This document shows, in pieces, positions 35,920 to 44,574 of a stretch of DNA of 64,000 nt; within the stretch, counting starts at the first letter, position 1; each line of letters starts with the position of its first letter. The DNA comes from Chthoniobacter flavus Ellin428 (GTDB lineage Bacteria; Verrucomicrobiota; Verrucomicrobiia; Chthoniobacterales; Chthoniobacteraceae), in assembly GCF_000173075.1 (NCBI RefSeq), contig NZ_ABVL01000005.1:124001-188000 (forward strand), in the 5' to 3' direction. Made by a program: the position numbers and the translations under genes. The notes beneath the pieces are model-generated. The model made no database searches. It was not told the DNA's origin and saw only the letters and a program-made list of their open reading frames with translations.

Positions 35920-36038
35920 GCGCGCAACGCGCAGCATTGTAGCCGCCTCGCTCCGCCGAGGCGCGGAGGTGCTGTCTTGACAACAGCTCACACCCGACGG
36001 CTACGGAGCGCCGTACCTACAACGTCCTAACAATGCGC
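35920..36038. repeat. GC-rich palindromic stretch after argB
   Basis: The first part of the 324-base gap 35915-36238 holds no gene. It has a hairpin GCCTCG-CTCCGC-CGAGGC (35945-35962) and a smaller dyad GCTGT/ACAGC (35971-35987). The outer segments GCATTGTAGCC and CCTACAACG are partly complementary. The first hairpin lies 31 bases after the argB stop but has no T run, so it is not a classic terminator. Confidence 0.45.
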
Positions 36039-36048
36039 GCTGACGGAG

Positions 36049-36204
36049 CCTAAACATTACCCACATCTCAAAAAGGCTGCGGATGGGGCCCGCGAATCAC
36101 GCAGATAACGCGAATGAGGAGGATTTTATTCGCGTGATTTGCGTGATTCGCAGGCACTTCTTCTCTCCGCGGGACCTTCAAAAAAGATGTGGGTAATGGT
36201 TAGG
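36049..36204. repeat. 156-bp MITE-like element with nested inverted repeats
   Basis: The ends CCTAAACATTACCCACATCT (36049-36068) and AGATGTGGGTAATGGTTAGG (36185-36204) are inverted copies matching at 19 of 20 positions. Nested inside, GCGAATCACGCAGATAACGC with AAT and its inverted partner (about 36092-36151) match at about 22 of 24 positions. No coding frame is present. It looks like a non-autonomous mobile repeat. Confidence 0.7.
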
Positions 36205-36238
36205 ACGGAGCAGCGCCCTCCAATGTGACCGCGATCGC

Positions 36239-37366
36239 TTACCGATAAAACGCCGCGATTTGTTCGACGACGTAGGTCTGCTGTTCCTCGGTGAGTTCGG
36301 GGAAGATGGGCAGGGCCAGGCTTTCCCTGGCGGCGCGTTCGGCTTCGGGGAATTCGCCTTCCTCGTAGCCGAGATACGCGAAGCACTCCTGCATGTGCAA
36401 CGGCAGCGGATAGTAGATCTCGGAGCCGATGCCGGCCTTGGTAAGATGCGCACGCAGTTCGTCGCGCTTCGGGGCGCGGACGATGAACTGGTTGTAGATG
36501 TGATGATTCGGCAGGCCAGCATCCGCGTAGACCTCGGTGGGTAGCGTGATGGGTAGAGCGTGCCTGGAGAGGGCCGTACGGTAGAAATCGGCCCGGGCGC
36601 GGCGGCCGGCGCTCCACGTATCGAGGTGCGGCAGCTTCACATTGAGCACGGCGGACTGGATGGCATCGATGCGGAAATTGCCGCCGATCCATTTGTGGTA
36701 ATAGCGCACTTCCATCCCGTGGTTGCGCAGGGCGCGAATTTTCACGGCGAGCTTTTCGTCGCGGCAAACGACCATGCCGGCATCGCCAAAGGCGCCGAGG
36801 TTTTTCGTCGGGTAAAATGAAAACCAGCCCGCCTCGCCGATCGCTCCCGCACCGCCGAGTGGGTGACGCGCGCCGAGGGCCTGGGCGGCATCCTCGAGCA
36901 CCGGGATGCCGTATTTTTTTCCGAGAGCGACGATCGCCTCCATGTCGGCACACTGCCCGTAGAGATGCACGGGGATGATCCCCTTGGCGTCCGGCGTGCG
37001 GGCGAGCGTGGTCTCGAGCGCCGGCACGGAGATGTTGAAAGTGACGGGATCGATATCGACGAACACCGGCGTCGCTCCCAGCCGCGCCACGCAACTGGCC
37101 GTGGCGAAAAAGGTGTAGGGTGTGGTGAGGACTTTGTCGCCCGGTCCGATGCCGAGCGCCATGAGCAGCATGAGTTGGGCGTCCGTGCCGGAAGAGGCGC
37201 CGATGGCGTGGCCTGCGCCACAATAGTCGGCCACGGCCTTTTCCAGCTTCTCCGTCTGCGGCCCGAGGAGCAGGGCTTGCGAATCCGCCACGGCCTCGAT
37301 CTCCCGGAGCAGTTGAGCCTTGAGAGGTGCGTACTGGAGTTTGAGATCGAGAAGAGGGACTTGCAT
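36239..37366 (-). CDS. DegT/DnrJ/EryC1/StrS-family sugar aminotransferase
   Basis: The 375-residue PLP enzyme probably transfers an amino group to a keto sugar nucleotide. It begins MQVPLLDLKLQYAPLK and has LLGPQTEKLEKAVADYCG, GTDAQLMLLMALGIGPGDKV, TPVFVDIDP, VHLYGQCADME, and VLEDAAQALGA. The PLP lysine is in FSFYPTKNLGAFGDAGM. The C-terminal part has YNQFIVRAPKRDELRAHL and GSEIYYPLPLHMQE. The start at 37366 is chosen by family N-terminus; the frame is open further upstream. The product could supply amino sugars for the glycan locus 10 kb away, which is inference. Confidence 0.92.
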   Translation of the reverse strand: MQVPLLDLKLQYAPLKAQLLREIEAVADSQALLLGPQTEKLEKAVADYCGAGHAIGASSGTDAQLMLLMALGIGPGDKVLTTPYTFFATASCVARLGATPVFVDIDPVTFNISVPALETTLARTPDAKGIIPVHLYGQCADMEAIVALGKKYGIPVLEDAAQALGARHPLGGAGAIGEAGWFSFYPTKNLGAFGDAGMVVCRDEKLAVKIRALRNHGMEVRYYHKWIGGNFRIDAIQSAVLNVKLPHLDTWSAGRRARADFYRTALSRHALPITLPTEVYADAGLPNHHIYNQFIVRAPKRDELRAHLTKAGIGSEIYYPLPLHMQECFAYLGYEEGEFPEAERAARESLALPIFPELTEEQQTYVVEQIAAFYR

Positions 37367-37416
37367 CGAGGCAGAATCTTTCAGCGGAGCCGCCGCCGGT
37401 CGAGAGGGATTTGCGA

Positions 37417-39261
37417 TCAGACAATCCGGCGGTGCGCCCAGCGCAGCCAGGTCTGCCAGGCGAGCAATCCGACGAGCGCAATCACCAGCAACTGGATCAG
37501 CGACGGTTTTCCCACCCGGGCAAACCACGACGATTTCGAAGGCGTGATGAATTCGATGGTGAAGAGGCGGTTTCCCGGATCGCCATTGGGCTGCAGCGTG
37601 GAGACGCGAACGGTCCATGGCTCGCCGGAGGCCAGGCCGTTGAGGACGGCGACGTTATTGGACCCGCGCGCTTCGATGGGAATGTCCTTGGGCGTGACCC
37701 AGGAGACCTGCAAATTCCCGTCGTGGTCGAGCTGCAGTTGCCGCATTTCGATGCGGAAGCGCGTGCTGATGCCGAGATTGGCCGGCCACACGATCTCGGC
37801 ACTGGTCGGAGTGACATGATCGACGTGCACTCCTTCGGGCAGAGTGACGTCTGGTGCCCAATCGGGTTGGACATAGGGCGCTTTCGTGGGCGCGCTTTCG
37901 GCGGAATCCGGGGGACCACTGGAGTTGTCGGGAGGGGCGCTGCTGGCAACCGGCACCGCGATGCTTCCGACGAGGACGCGCGGTGCTTTTTGGGGGCCAC
38001 CCGCGATTTCCGCTTCCACCGGAATATCGAACGTCTGCGTGCCGGCCTTGAATTTCAGCCACGTGCGGAATTTGCCGCTGGTCTTGCCATCGATCTCGAT
38101 GGGGAATTCCTTCTTTTCCCCCGGCTGCAGCATGGTGCCTTTTTCTGTGAGTTGGAAAGGCGGGCTGATCTCCCACGACACGTAGCCATTGGCCCCGCCG
38201 ATATTCTCCACCGAGAAACGGGCGCTGGCTTTTTTGCCTGCGTCGATGCGGCCGAATTCCACGTCCCCTGTCGTGGTTCGCAGCACGGCTTCGAGCGCGG
38301 GGACCCGTACGGGAACGGAGATGGTGAAATCCTTGGCCACGAGATGAATCTCCGCCTCCATCGCCTGGACATTGTCCGGAGAGGCTTCGACGGGAATGGA
38401 GGCGGTGGCGTGGGCGGCGATGGTGACTTCGGCGGGAACCTTCAGGTGCGGATCGGTCTTGAGCTGGAGCGTGCGTGTTTCGTCGAGTTGGTTCGTTAGG
38501 GCGAAGGTGCCGGAGCGGATGGCTTCACCAGGGCTCTGGGTCAATACCCACTGCTCCGGGATGGCGGCGATGGCGGCTTCGGCCACCCCGCGCAAGGTGG
38601 TGCTGTGCTCGGGGTCGGAGGTGTAACGGGCGACCCCATCGAATTTGCCTCCCATATCGGGGGCGAAGATCACTTTGAAAACGGCGACGTCCCCATTGCG
38701 CAGCTTGTAGGCGGCCTTTCCTTCCAACTTCCACGGCGCATCCACGATCACGTCGCCCGAGGCAATCATTCCTCCTTGGTTGCTGATCTCCAGCAGACGC
38801 GAAGTGGTGGCGCCGACGCGGATGGTGGAAAAGTCGATCGTGTCCTTGATCTGAAGCAGCGGGGCCTGATCCAGGATGGTGATGGTCACCTCCACGGGCG
38901 CCGAAACGCCCGCGCCGCCCTGCACTGCATAGGTAAACTTGTCCGTGGTGATATTGAGATCGGGTGGCGGATCGTAGATGACGGAGGAAACCTCGCGCTC
39001 CTTTGGCTGCGGTTCGGAGAGCTTGCCGTGCAGGGGAGCAGTGCGAATGAGGTATTTCAGCGGCTCACCGGCTTTTCCGTAGATCCGCAGGGGGATCTCC
39101 GTTTGACCCTCCCGGTGAATCTTCAGGTTCAATTCCACGGGTTGGGGCGGCGCGACGCCGACCTCGGGCTCGGGCGGTTTGCGCGCGGCACGGACGGGGA
39201 ACTCCGCGCCCAGGCAGAACACACAGAAAATCAGAAGCAGGCGGGAAAAGGTCAAGGGCAC
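37417..39261 (-). CDS. Membrane-anchored Ig-like/HYDIN-like periplasmic protein
   Basis: About 614 residues from a GTG at 39261, chosen because it puts the signal sequence VPLTFSRLLLIFCVFCLGAEF first; other starts are possible because the frame is open to 39507. The body is a series of beta domains. A cadherin-like segment (PLRIYGKAGEPLKYLIRTAP, ITTDKFTYAVQ) comes first. HYDIN/ASPM-like units follow (IDFSTIRVGATTSRLLEISNQGG, VEFGRIDAGKKASARFSVENIGG). A fibronectin-III-like domain is next (GVHVDHVTPTSAEIVWPANLG), and one C-terminal transmembrane helix (LIQLLVIALVGLLAWQTWL) with a basic tail closes it. No enzyme motif is seen. A structural or adhesion role at the cell envelope is the best guess. 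Confidence 0.75.
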   Translation of the reverse strand: MPLTFSRLLLIFCVFCLGAEFPVRAARKPPEPEVGVAPPQPVELNLKIHREGQTEIPLRIYGKAGEPLKYLIRTAPLHGKLSEPQPKEREVSSVIYDPPPDLNITTDKFTYAVQGGAGVSAPVEVTITILDQAPLLQIKDTIDFSTIRVGATTSRLLEISNQGGMIASGDVIVDAPWKLEGKAAYKLRNGDVAVFKVIFAPDMGGKFDGVARYTSDPEHSTTLRGVAEAAIAAIPEQWVLTQSPGEAIRSGTFALTNQLDETRTLQLKTDPHLKVPAEVTIAAHATASIPVEASPDNVQAMEAEIHLVAKDFTISVPVRVPALEAVLRTTTGDVEFGRIDAGKKASARFSVENIGGANGYVSWEISPPFQLTEKGTMLQPGEKKEFPIEIDGKTSGKFRTWLKFKAGTQTFDIPVEAEIAGGPQKAPRVLVGSIAVPVASSAPPDNSSGPPDSAESAPTKAPYVQPDWAPDVTLPEGVHVDHVTPTSAEIVWPANLGISTRFRIEMRQLQLDHDGNLQVSWVTPKDIPIEARGSNNVAVLNGLASGEPWTVRVSTLQPNGDPGNRLFTIEFITPSKSSWFARVGKPSLIQLLVIALVGLLAWQTWLRWAHRRIV

Positions 39262-39392
39262 GGCGGCGGTTACGTTGCTGTGAACACGCCTTCCCGTCCA
39301 AAAGTTTCCGTCAAGGATGATGAAAAGGCGAAAATTTATGTGATTGCCGCCGCGCGGTTGCCTCCGTATGAAACAGCATCTTTTCCCGTCGC

Positions 39393-40013
39393 ATGAGACC
39401 CGCTGGCTATACTCAAACTCTCCTGGCCATCCTATTTTGCACGTTCGGCGTCTTCGGACACCACGCCTCGGCCCAACTTTTCGGCACGCGCACGCCGGCG
39501 CCCGCAATGAAAAGACCGGGCGACCTGATCCACCGCGGCCAGGCCCCCGCGAAGATCGATAAAGGCCTGGAGTCGACGATCAACCCGGACAATTCCCACG
39601 TGATCGTCTCGCTGAGCAAACAGCGAGTGTATCTGATGGTGGGCGAGCAGGTTTACATCGATACGCCATGCTCCACGGGCAAGCGTGGGCACGAGACGCC
39701 GCGGGGCGACTTCCACGTGCGGGAAAAAGACCCGGATCATCGTTCGAGCATTTATGGGGACTTCGTGGACCGTGGCGGCCGGGTGGTGCGCTCGGGAGTG
39801 AGCACGCAGATTGATTCGGCACCGAGCGGCACGCATTACGTCGGTGCTTCGATGAAGTGGTTCTGCCGTCTCACGGACACGGGCGTGGGCATGCACGTGG
39901 GAATCCTGCCCGGCTATGCCGCTTCGCACGGCTGCGTGCGTCTGCCGTCGGATATCGCGCCGCTCATCTACCAGAAGGTAAAGGTCGGCACGCCGGCGGT
40001 TATTGAGGAGTAA
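39393..40013 (+). CDS. L,D-transpeptidase (YkuD domain), secreted
   Basis: The 206-residue protein has a signal peptide (about residues 7-27) and a YkuD domain: HVIVSLSKQRVYLMVGEQV, STGKRGHETPRGDFHV, and the active-site motif GMHVGILPGYAASHGCVRLP with the catalytic Cys in SHGC (178-181). It should cross-link peptidoglycan or attach proteins to it in the periplasm. Its 3' end overlaps the cinA 3' end by 14 bases (convergent). Confidence 0.92.
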   Translation: MRPAGYTQTLLAILFCTFGVFGHHASAQLFGTRTPAPAMKRPGDLIHRGQAPAKIDKGLESTINPDNSHVIVSLSKQRVYLMVGEQVYIDTPCSTGKRGHETPRGDFHVREKDPDHRSSIYGDFVDRGGRVVRSGVSTQIDSAPSGTHYVGASMKWFCRLTDTGVGMHVGILPGYAASHGCVRLPSDIAPLIYQKVKVGTPAVIEE

Positions 40014-41235
40014 GCTGGCGGCGCAGCAGATCGAAGGCGGTCTGACTCACGAGATCTTTGAACGTCTTGCGCTCGCTGGCGAAACGATGCCGCGCGACAA
40101 TGGTCGGACCCATTTTTCCGGCGAGGGCAATGAAGACGGTTCCCACAGGTTTTTCTTCCGTGCCGCCATCGGGGCCGGCGATGCCCGTCGTGGCCAGCGC
40201 GTAGTCCGTGCCGGCCTTTTGCCGCGCGCCTTCCGCCATGGCCCGGGCGACCGGTTCGCTGACCGCACCATGTGCTCTAATGAGCTCGGGGTCGACTCCC
40301 ACAGCGCTGGTCTTCACCGCATTGGCATAGGTAACGTAGCCGGCCAGGAACACGGCCGAGGCGCCGGGGACGTTGGTGATGCGGTTGGCCAAAAGGCCGC
40401 CGGTGCAGGATTCCGCGCAGGCCAGAGTCTCGCCACGAGCGGTCAGCAGATCAACCAACACCTTTTCCAGCAGACGCTGATCGTGCGAGACGATGTGCGG
40501 GCCGAGCTTCTCGATAATGATCCGTTCCGCTTCCACCAGGACGTGCGGCAGACCGATTGTCCGGACGTCGACTTCGCCGGGGCGCGCGCAATAGCCGAGT
40601 TCGAGATCGAGGGCGAGGAGTTGCGCGCCGACCAGTTCTTCCACCGCCGATTCGCCGAGGCCGGCCACGCGCACCGTCCGCATTTCGATCAATGGTCGCG
40701 GCGGGAGCAGTCGCTCGAGGATCGGGAGCACCTGGTCGGTCACCATGGGCTCCAATTCGCGTGGCGGTCCTGGCAGGAGGAAAAGGTGGGGCGCAGTGAT
40801 CTTCCCATGCATCCGCGCCGCGAGATACAGGCCGGGGGCGGTGCCATTGGGATTATGCAGCACGGTCGCTTGGGTGGGGCGTTGGGCCTGGCGGCGATTG
40901 CGCGGGCTCATCGGCATATGGCGCCGGGCAAACCGCCGCTCGATCGCGGCCATGACTGTTTCGTCGTGGATCAACTCCATGCCCAGCAATTCCGCCACGG
41001 TCTCGCGGGTGATGTCGTCCGTGGTGGGGCCGAGTCCGCCGGTGATGATCACCGCATCGGCGCGGCCGAAAGTCTCCGCCAAGGCATTGCGAATGGCCAC
41101 GCCATCCGGCACCGTCACCTGCCGCTGGATCCGCAAGCCGAGCGGGAAGAGCGCCTGGGCGAGAAATTGGACGTGCGTGTTGAGCACGCTGCCGAGGAGC
41201 AGTTCAGTGCCGGTATTGAGGACTTCGATACGCAT
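40000..41235 (-). CDS. cinA: CinA-family nicotinamide-nucleotide amidase
   Basis: The 411-residue protein combines an N-terminal MoCF-like domain (EVLNTGTELLLGSVLNTH, IITGGLGPTTDDITRE, LFLLPGPPRELEPM) with a C-terminal NMN deamidase domain (ETLACAESCTGGLLANRIT, FLAGYVTYANAVK, ATTGIAGPDGGTEEKPVGTVFIAL). CinA recycles pyridine nucleotides by converting NMN to nicotinic acid mononucleotide and hydrolysing ADP-ribose (family knowledge). The ATG at 41235 gives MRIEVLNTGTELL, the standard start. Confidence 0.94.
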   Translation of the reverse strand: MRIEVLNTGTELLLGSVLNTHVQFLAQALFPLGLRIQRQVTVPDGVAIRNALAETFGRADAVIITGGLGPTTDDITRETVAELLGMELIHDETVMAAIERRFARRHMPMSPRNRRQAQRPTQATVLHNPNGTAPGLYLAARMHGKITAPHLFLLPGPPRELEPMVTDQVLPILERLLPPRPLIEMRTVRVAGLGESAVEELVGAQLLALDLELGYCARPGEVDVRTIGLPHVLVEAERIIIEKLGPHIVSHDQRLLEKVLVDLLTARGETLACAESCTGGLLANRITNVPGASAVFLAGYVTYANAVKTSAVGVDPELIRAHGAVSEPVARAMAEGARQKAGTDYALATTGIAGPDGGTEEKPVGTVFIALAGKMGPTIVARHRFASERKTFKDLVSQTAFDLLRRQLTPQ

Positions 41236-41387
41236 GGTGGGGCTGGCGGGACGATGCGGAGATGAGCCGTGGACACCCCGCGGAGTCAATCTCCTTCGGT
41301 AGGGCCTCGTTCGCCTCGGCTCCCCGGTTTACTGCCATTCGCTCCAGACGACGCTGCGGCAGCCGGGTTCACTGAACCCAGCCGCGG

Positions 41388-42851
41388 CTACTCCTTCACG
41401 CCGCCCGGCGGACGTGCGCCCGCGCCCTTGCGGTTGAGCGTCGTGTCACCGAGGTCCACTCGGCATTGCTCGGCCATGTCGAGCAGGTGCTTCACGAGAT
41501 CCGGGTGCTCCCTGGCGACATCCTGTTTTTCCTCGATGTCGCTGTGCATGTCGTAGAGCTCCGGCACGAGCACGGGCCGCTTGAGGTACTCGGCGGGCCA
41601 GCCGTCCATTTCGGGCTTCTGGTTGCCGACGGTGCGGTAGACGTGCGGCAGGATGAGCTTCCACTCGCGCGTGCGCACGGACTCGAGTTCCGCGCCGCTC
41701 CAGCTGCCAAACGGCACGCCGTAGAAGTAGTAAGCGTCGTGCGGGTTCTTCGCGTCCTTGTCCCCGGCCAGCAGCGGCCAGATGTCGAGGCCGTCGATCT
41801 TGTGCTCGGGCATCTTCGCGCCGATGAGCTTGGCGAGAGTCGGCATGAGATCGATCGCGCAGGCCATTTCGGTGGACACCGTTCCCGCCGGGATGTGGCC
41901 CGGCCACGAGATGATGAACGGCACACGGGTGCCTCCATCCCACGTCGTGGTCTTGCCTTCGCGCAGGGGATAAGCCGAACCCGCGTGATTCCCGAAGATG
42001 AGCCACGGGCCATTGTCGGAGAGGAACATGATGATCGTGTCCTTCTCCAGGCCATACTTCTTCAGCGCCGCGAGGATTTCGCCGGTGCTCCAGTCGATTT
42101 CCTCGACGGCATCACCATAAAGGCCGCGCTTGGTCGCGCCGCGGAACTTATCGCTCACGGCCAGCGGGACGTGCGGCATGGTCTGCGCGACATAGAGGAA
42201 GAAGGGCTTGTCGTGATTGCGATCGATGAAGTTCACCGCCCGCTCGGTGTACTGCGTGGTGAGCTGCTCCATGTCGCGATGGTTGATGCCTGGGTTGATG
42301 ACCTTGTCGCCCTCGTAGAGCGGCAGCGGTGGAAATTTGCCCGGCTTTTCCGGATGCAACGGCCATTGGTCGTTCGAGTAAGGCAGGCCGAACCATTCGT
42401 CGAAGCCCCGATGCGTGGGCAGAAATTCGGTGGGCGTGCCGAGGTGCCACTTGCCGACCATGCCGGTCGCGTAGCCCTTCCGCTTGAACATCTGCGGCAT
42501 CGTCAGCTCTTGGTCGCTGATGCCGAATTTATACCACGGCTCCATCGCGCCTTCGATGCCGATGCGATTCGGGTAGCAGCCCGTCATGATCGCCGCTCGC
42601 GAAGCCGAGCACACCGCCTGCGCGACGTGGAAATCCGTGAAGCGCCGCCCTTCATGCGCGAGCCGGTCGAAATTCGGCGTCTCGAATCCTTTTGCGCCAT
42701 AGACGCCCACGTCCGCATAGCCGAGGTCATCCGCGACGATGAGGATGACATTCGGCGGGCGATCCGCGGCCAGTGCAGTCCGGCCGGTCAAAAGAAGCGC
42801 CGACAGCAGCGCCAAAAGGCGGATGGCGAGGGGGTGAAAGGAGGATTTCAT
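41388..42851 (-). CDS. Secreted formylglycine-dependent sulfatase
   Basis: The 487-residue arylsulfatase-family protein has a signal peptide ending ...TALAA. The metal site PNVILIVADDLGYADVG is followed by the formylglycine motif C-S-A-S-R (C81 to R85), which fits the C-x-A/P-x-R rule for modification. Then come GMVGKWHLG, FLYVAQTMPHVPL, TIIMFLSDNGPW and GSAYPLREGKTTTWDGGTRVPFIISWPG. It would cut sulfate esters from polysaccharides outside the cytoplasm. The only FGE-fold protein in the window (6229-7341) lacks cysteines and cannot be its activator. A 6-bp hairpin GGGTTC/GAACCC lies just after the stop. Confidence 0.95.
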   Translation of the reverse strand: MKSSFHPLAIRLLALLSALLLTGRTALAADRPPNVILIVADDLGYADVGVYGAKGFETPNFDRLAHEGRRFTDFHVAQAVCSASRAAIMTGCYPNRIGIEGAMEPWYKFGISDQELTMPQMFKRKGYATGMVGKWHLGTPTEFLPTHRGFDEWFGLPYSNDQWPLHPEKPGKFPPLPLYEGDKVINPGINHRDMEQLTTQYTERAVNFIDRNHDKPFFLYVAQTMPHVPLAVSDKFRGATKRGLYGDAVEEIDWSTGEILAALKKYGLEKDTIIMFLSDNGPWLIFGNHAGSAYPLREGKTTTWDGGTRVPFIISWPGHIPAGTVSTEMACAIDLMPTLAKLIGAKMPEHKIDGLDIWPLLAGDKDAKNPHDAYYFYGVPFGSWSGAELESVRTREWKLILPHVYRTVGNQKPEMDGWPAEYLKRPVLVPELYDMHSDIEEKQDVAREHPDLVKHLLDMAEQCRVDLGDTTLNRKGAGARPPGGVKE

Positions 42852-43049
42852 AGGGGTTTTTCTAAAAGGCTTGGCCTTGATGGGTAAAGGCCACCGCAGC
42901 GCGGTAGTCAGAAAACCTTAAAAGCTGATCAATTTTAGCCTCCTTGTGCAATGGACGGACCGCCAAACACCTTGAGGCTAGCTGTCTTATGAGACCTCCC
43001 GTCGTCTTTTTGAGACACATTGGCACCTGCTTTATGTTAGTCCGGATCC

Positions 43050-43709
43050 ATGGACTCCAAAGTCGTAAACAAGACCATTGCAAAAGAGATTCGGCCGATT
43101 CTGGAGTCAGTTGGCTTTTCGGAATTTTCCGCACGCACCTCATGGCGCTATCACCCAGAGCGTATCGACGTCATTAATTTTCAGTCGTTTAACAGCTATC
43201 TTGCGGGCGGCATCGGATGCACGTCCTATTCGTTTTCGGTGAATCTCGGATGTTACCTTCTCTGCATTCCTGACCTGTTCCCGATCAAAGAGAAGAACGG
43301 GAACAAGCGTCCAGAGGAGTATCATTGCCACTTTCGAGGCGGACTTGCGCGCAGGTTTCTCCAGAAGGAACTCGAACGAAAAGACATTTGGTTCATCGAC
43401 GATGAAGCGCGCTATTTGCCGCAGGCGATCTCGGATGTTCGTGGACAGATCAAGGAGGTGGCGCTTCCATGGTTTACGCAGTTTGCGGACCTTCGCGAGG
43501 TGCTTCGCGTACTGGAATTCGAGGAGGAGGATATGAAGAGACTCTGGGGATTCGGACGAAATCCTTCTCCTGTGAGATCCCTCATGACGGGTTACGTCGC
43601 TCGCGCACTTGGTGATGAAAGTCGTGCACTGGTTGCTTTACGGACGGCGTCTGAATCAGGATGCTTTCCGCGGCTGCAAGCAGGACATGAAAGCGACAAG
43701 ACCGGATAA
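43050..43709 (+). CDS. DUF4304-like protein
   Basis: The 219-residue protein begins with the DUF4304 pattern: IRPILESVGFSEFSARTSWRYHPERIDVINFQ, then YSFSVNLGCYLLCIPDL. The function of this family is unknown; members are often found in toxin-immunity or accessory regions. Base composition is visibly less GC-rich than the neighbours, and the gene stands alone between a sulfatase (opposite strand) and a small hypothetical gene, which suggests acquisition. Start at ATG 43050; no strong Shine-Dalgarno. Confidence 0.65.
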   Translation: MDSKVVNKTIAKEIRPILESVGFSEFSARTSWRYHPERIDVINFQSFNSYLAGGIGCTSYSFSVNLGCYLLCIPDLFPIKEKNGNKRPEEYHCHFRGGLARRFLQKELERKDIWFIDDEARYLPQAISDVRGQIKEVALPWFTQFADLREVLRVLEFEEEDMKRLWGFGRNPSPVRSLMTGYVARALGDESRALVALRTASESGCFPRLQAGHESDKTG

Positions 43710-43741
43710 CAATTGCTTACAGCGAACACGGCGATGGCGGG

Positions 43742-43936
43742 TCAGGCGGCGTGCAGATCCGCCCGAGCGAGAGCGGCCCTGAACATACCGAGGAGCCGCT
43801 CCTTTTGACGGGCGACGGGCTGGTCGGCGTCGAGCTCCTTTTCCAAAGTTAAACCTGACCGCGGCTCCGTCAGCCGAAGCAAGCGTTCACCATAGGGAAG
43901 CTTGATCAAGTCGATTTGGATTTTATCGCGATCCAT
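43742..43936 (-). CDS. Small hypothetical protein
   Basis: The 64-residue charged protein starts MDRDKIQIDLIKLPYGERLL, followed by RLTEPRSGLTLEKELD and a helical end (KERLLGMFRAALARADL). No signal peptide or membrane segment is seen, and no family is recognised. Spacing to the next minus-strand gene is 83 bases, so it may be the last member of the nadD-rsfS-CPXCG unit. Confidence 0.45.
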   Translation of the reverse strand: MDRDKIQIDLIKLPYGERLLRLTEPRSGLTLEKELDADQPVARQKERLLGMFRAALARADLHAA

Positions 43937-44019
43937 TACACACCCATGATTCCCGGAATCCGTAGAATTGCAACGTGGCCGACAGTGGCAAGATCAGGGG
44001 ACGCGCCGGAGCGCGTCCG

Positions 44020-44205
44020 TCACCCTCGTTCCGCCTGCACGTCGGTCAGTTCACCCGGCTCGCACGTAATGGTCAGGGCGATGGGGCGGCAGCAGACAGC
44101 GCAGTCCTCGATGGTCGTGTAATCCCCTTGCGAGGTGTCGATCGTCGTCTGGAAATATTCGCCACACCATGGGCAGCCGATTTCGGTTTCGACGAGATAG
44201 GTCAC
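44020..44205 (-). CDS. CPXCG-motif small cysteine-rich protein
   Basis: The 61-residue protein has CPWCGEYFQTTIDTSQGDY and then EDCAVCCRPIALTI. Two CxxC pairs form a probable zinc ribbon. This is the layout of the CPXCG-motif cysteine-rich family, whose function is unknown. It is 21 bases downstream of rsfS. Confidence 0.8.
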   Translation of the reverse strand: MTYLVETEIGCPWCGEYFQTTIDTSQGDYTTIEDCAVCCRPIALTITCEPGELTDVQAERG

Positions 44206-44226
44206 CTTACATCACCTCACGGAAGG

Positions 44227-44574
44227 TCAGAGTTGGAGATCGAGTCGCGGGGCGTCGCTCCACAGATCCTCGAGACTGTAGAAGACGCGCTTGTCGCGAT
44301 GGAAAATGTGCACGACCACGTCGGAGTAGTCGGCCACGACCCACTGGCTCAGCGGGTAACCGTCCACGGCCAGCGGTTTGACGTCGTAGTCTTCCTTGAG
44401 CTTGTCGCGCAATTCGCCGGCGATGGCCTTCAAATGAGGCTCGGAGGTGCCGGAGCAGATGATGAAGAAATCCGTGAACGTGGAGATTTCGCGGAGATCG
44501 ATGGCGACGATGTCCTCGGCTTTTTTGTCCGCGACGAGATGCGCGCAGATACGGGCTAGCGATTCAGAGTCGAT
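44227..44574 (-). CDS. rsfS: RsfS, ribosomal silencing factor (Iojap family), with a non-canonical start
   Basis: The 115-residue reading covers the whole family: SLARICAHLVADKKAEDIVAIDL, ISTFTDFFIICSGTSEPHLKAI, VDGYPLSQWVVADYSDVVVHIFHRD and YSLEDLWSDA. RsfS binds L14 of the large ribosomal subunit and blocks subunit joining in starvation. No ATG, GTG or TTG occurs in frame between the upstream stop (44626-44628) and the conserved domain. The best start is ATC at 44574, preceded by AGGA nine bases upstream. The first canonical-type codon, TTG at 44433, would remove a third of the domain. The gene overlaps the 3' end of nadD by 19 bases. Confidence 0.88.
   Translation of the reverse strand: MDSESLARICAHLVADKKAEDIVAIDLREISTFTDFFIICSGTSEPHLKAIAGELRDKLKEDYDVKPLAVDGYPLSQWVVADYSDVVVHIFHRDKRVFYSLEDLWSDAPRLDLQL

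Noticed and set aside
41290..41387. A rho-independent terminator after the sulfatase gene
   Set aside because: There is a GGGTTC/GAACCC hairpin, but no T run follows on the transcribed strand.
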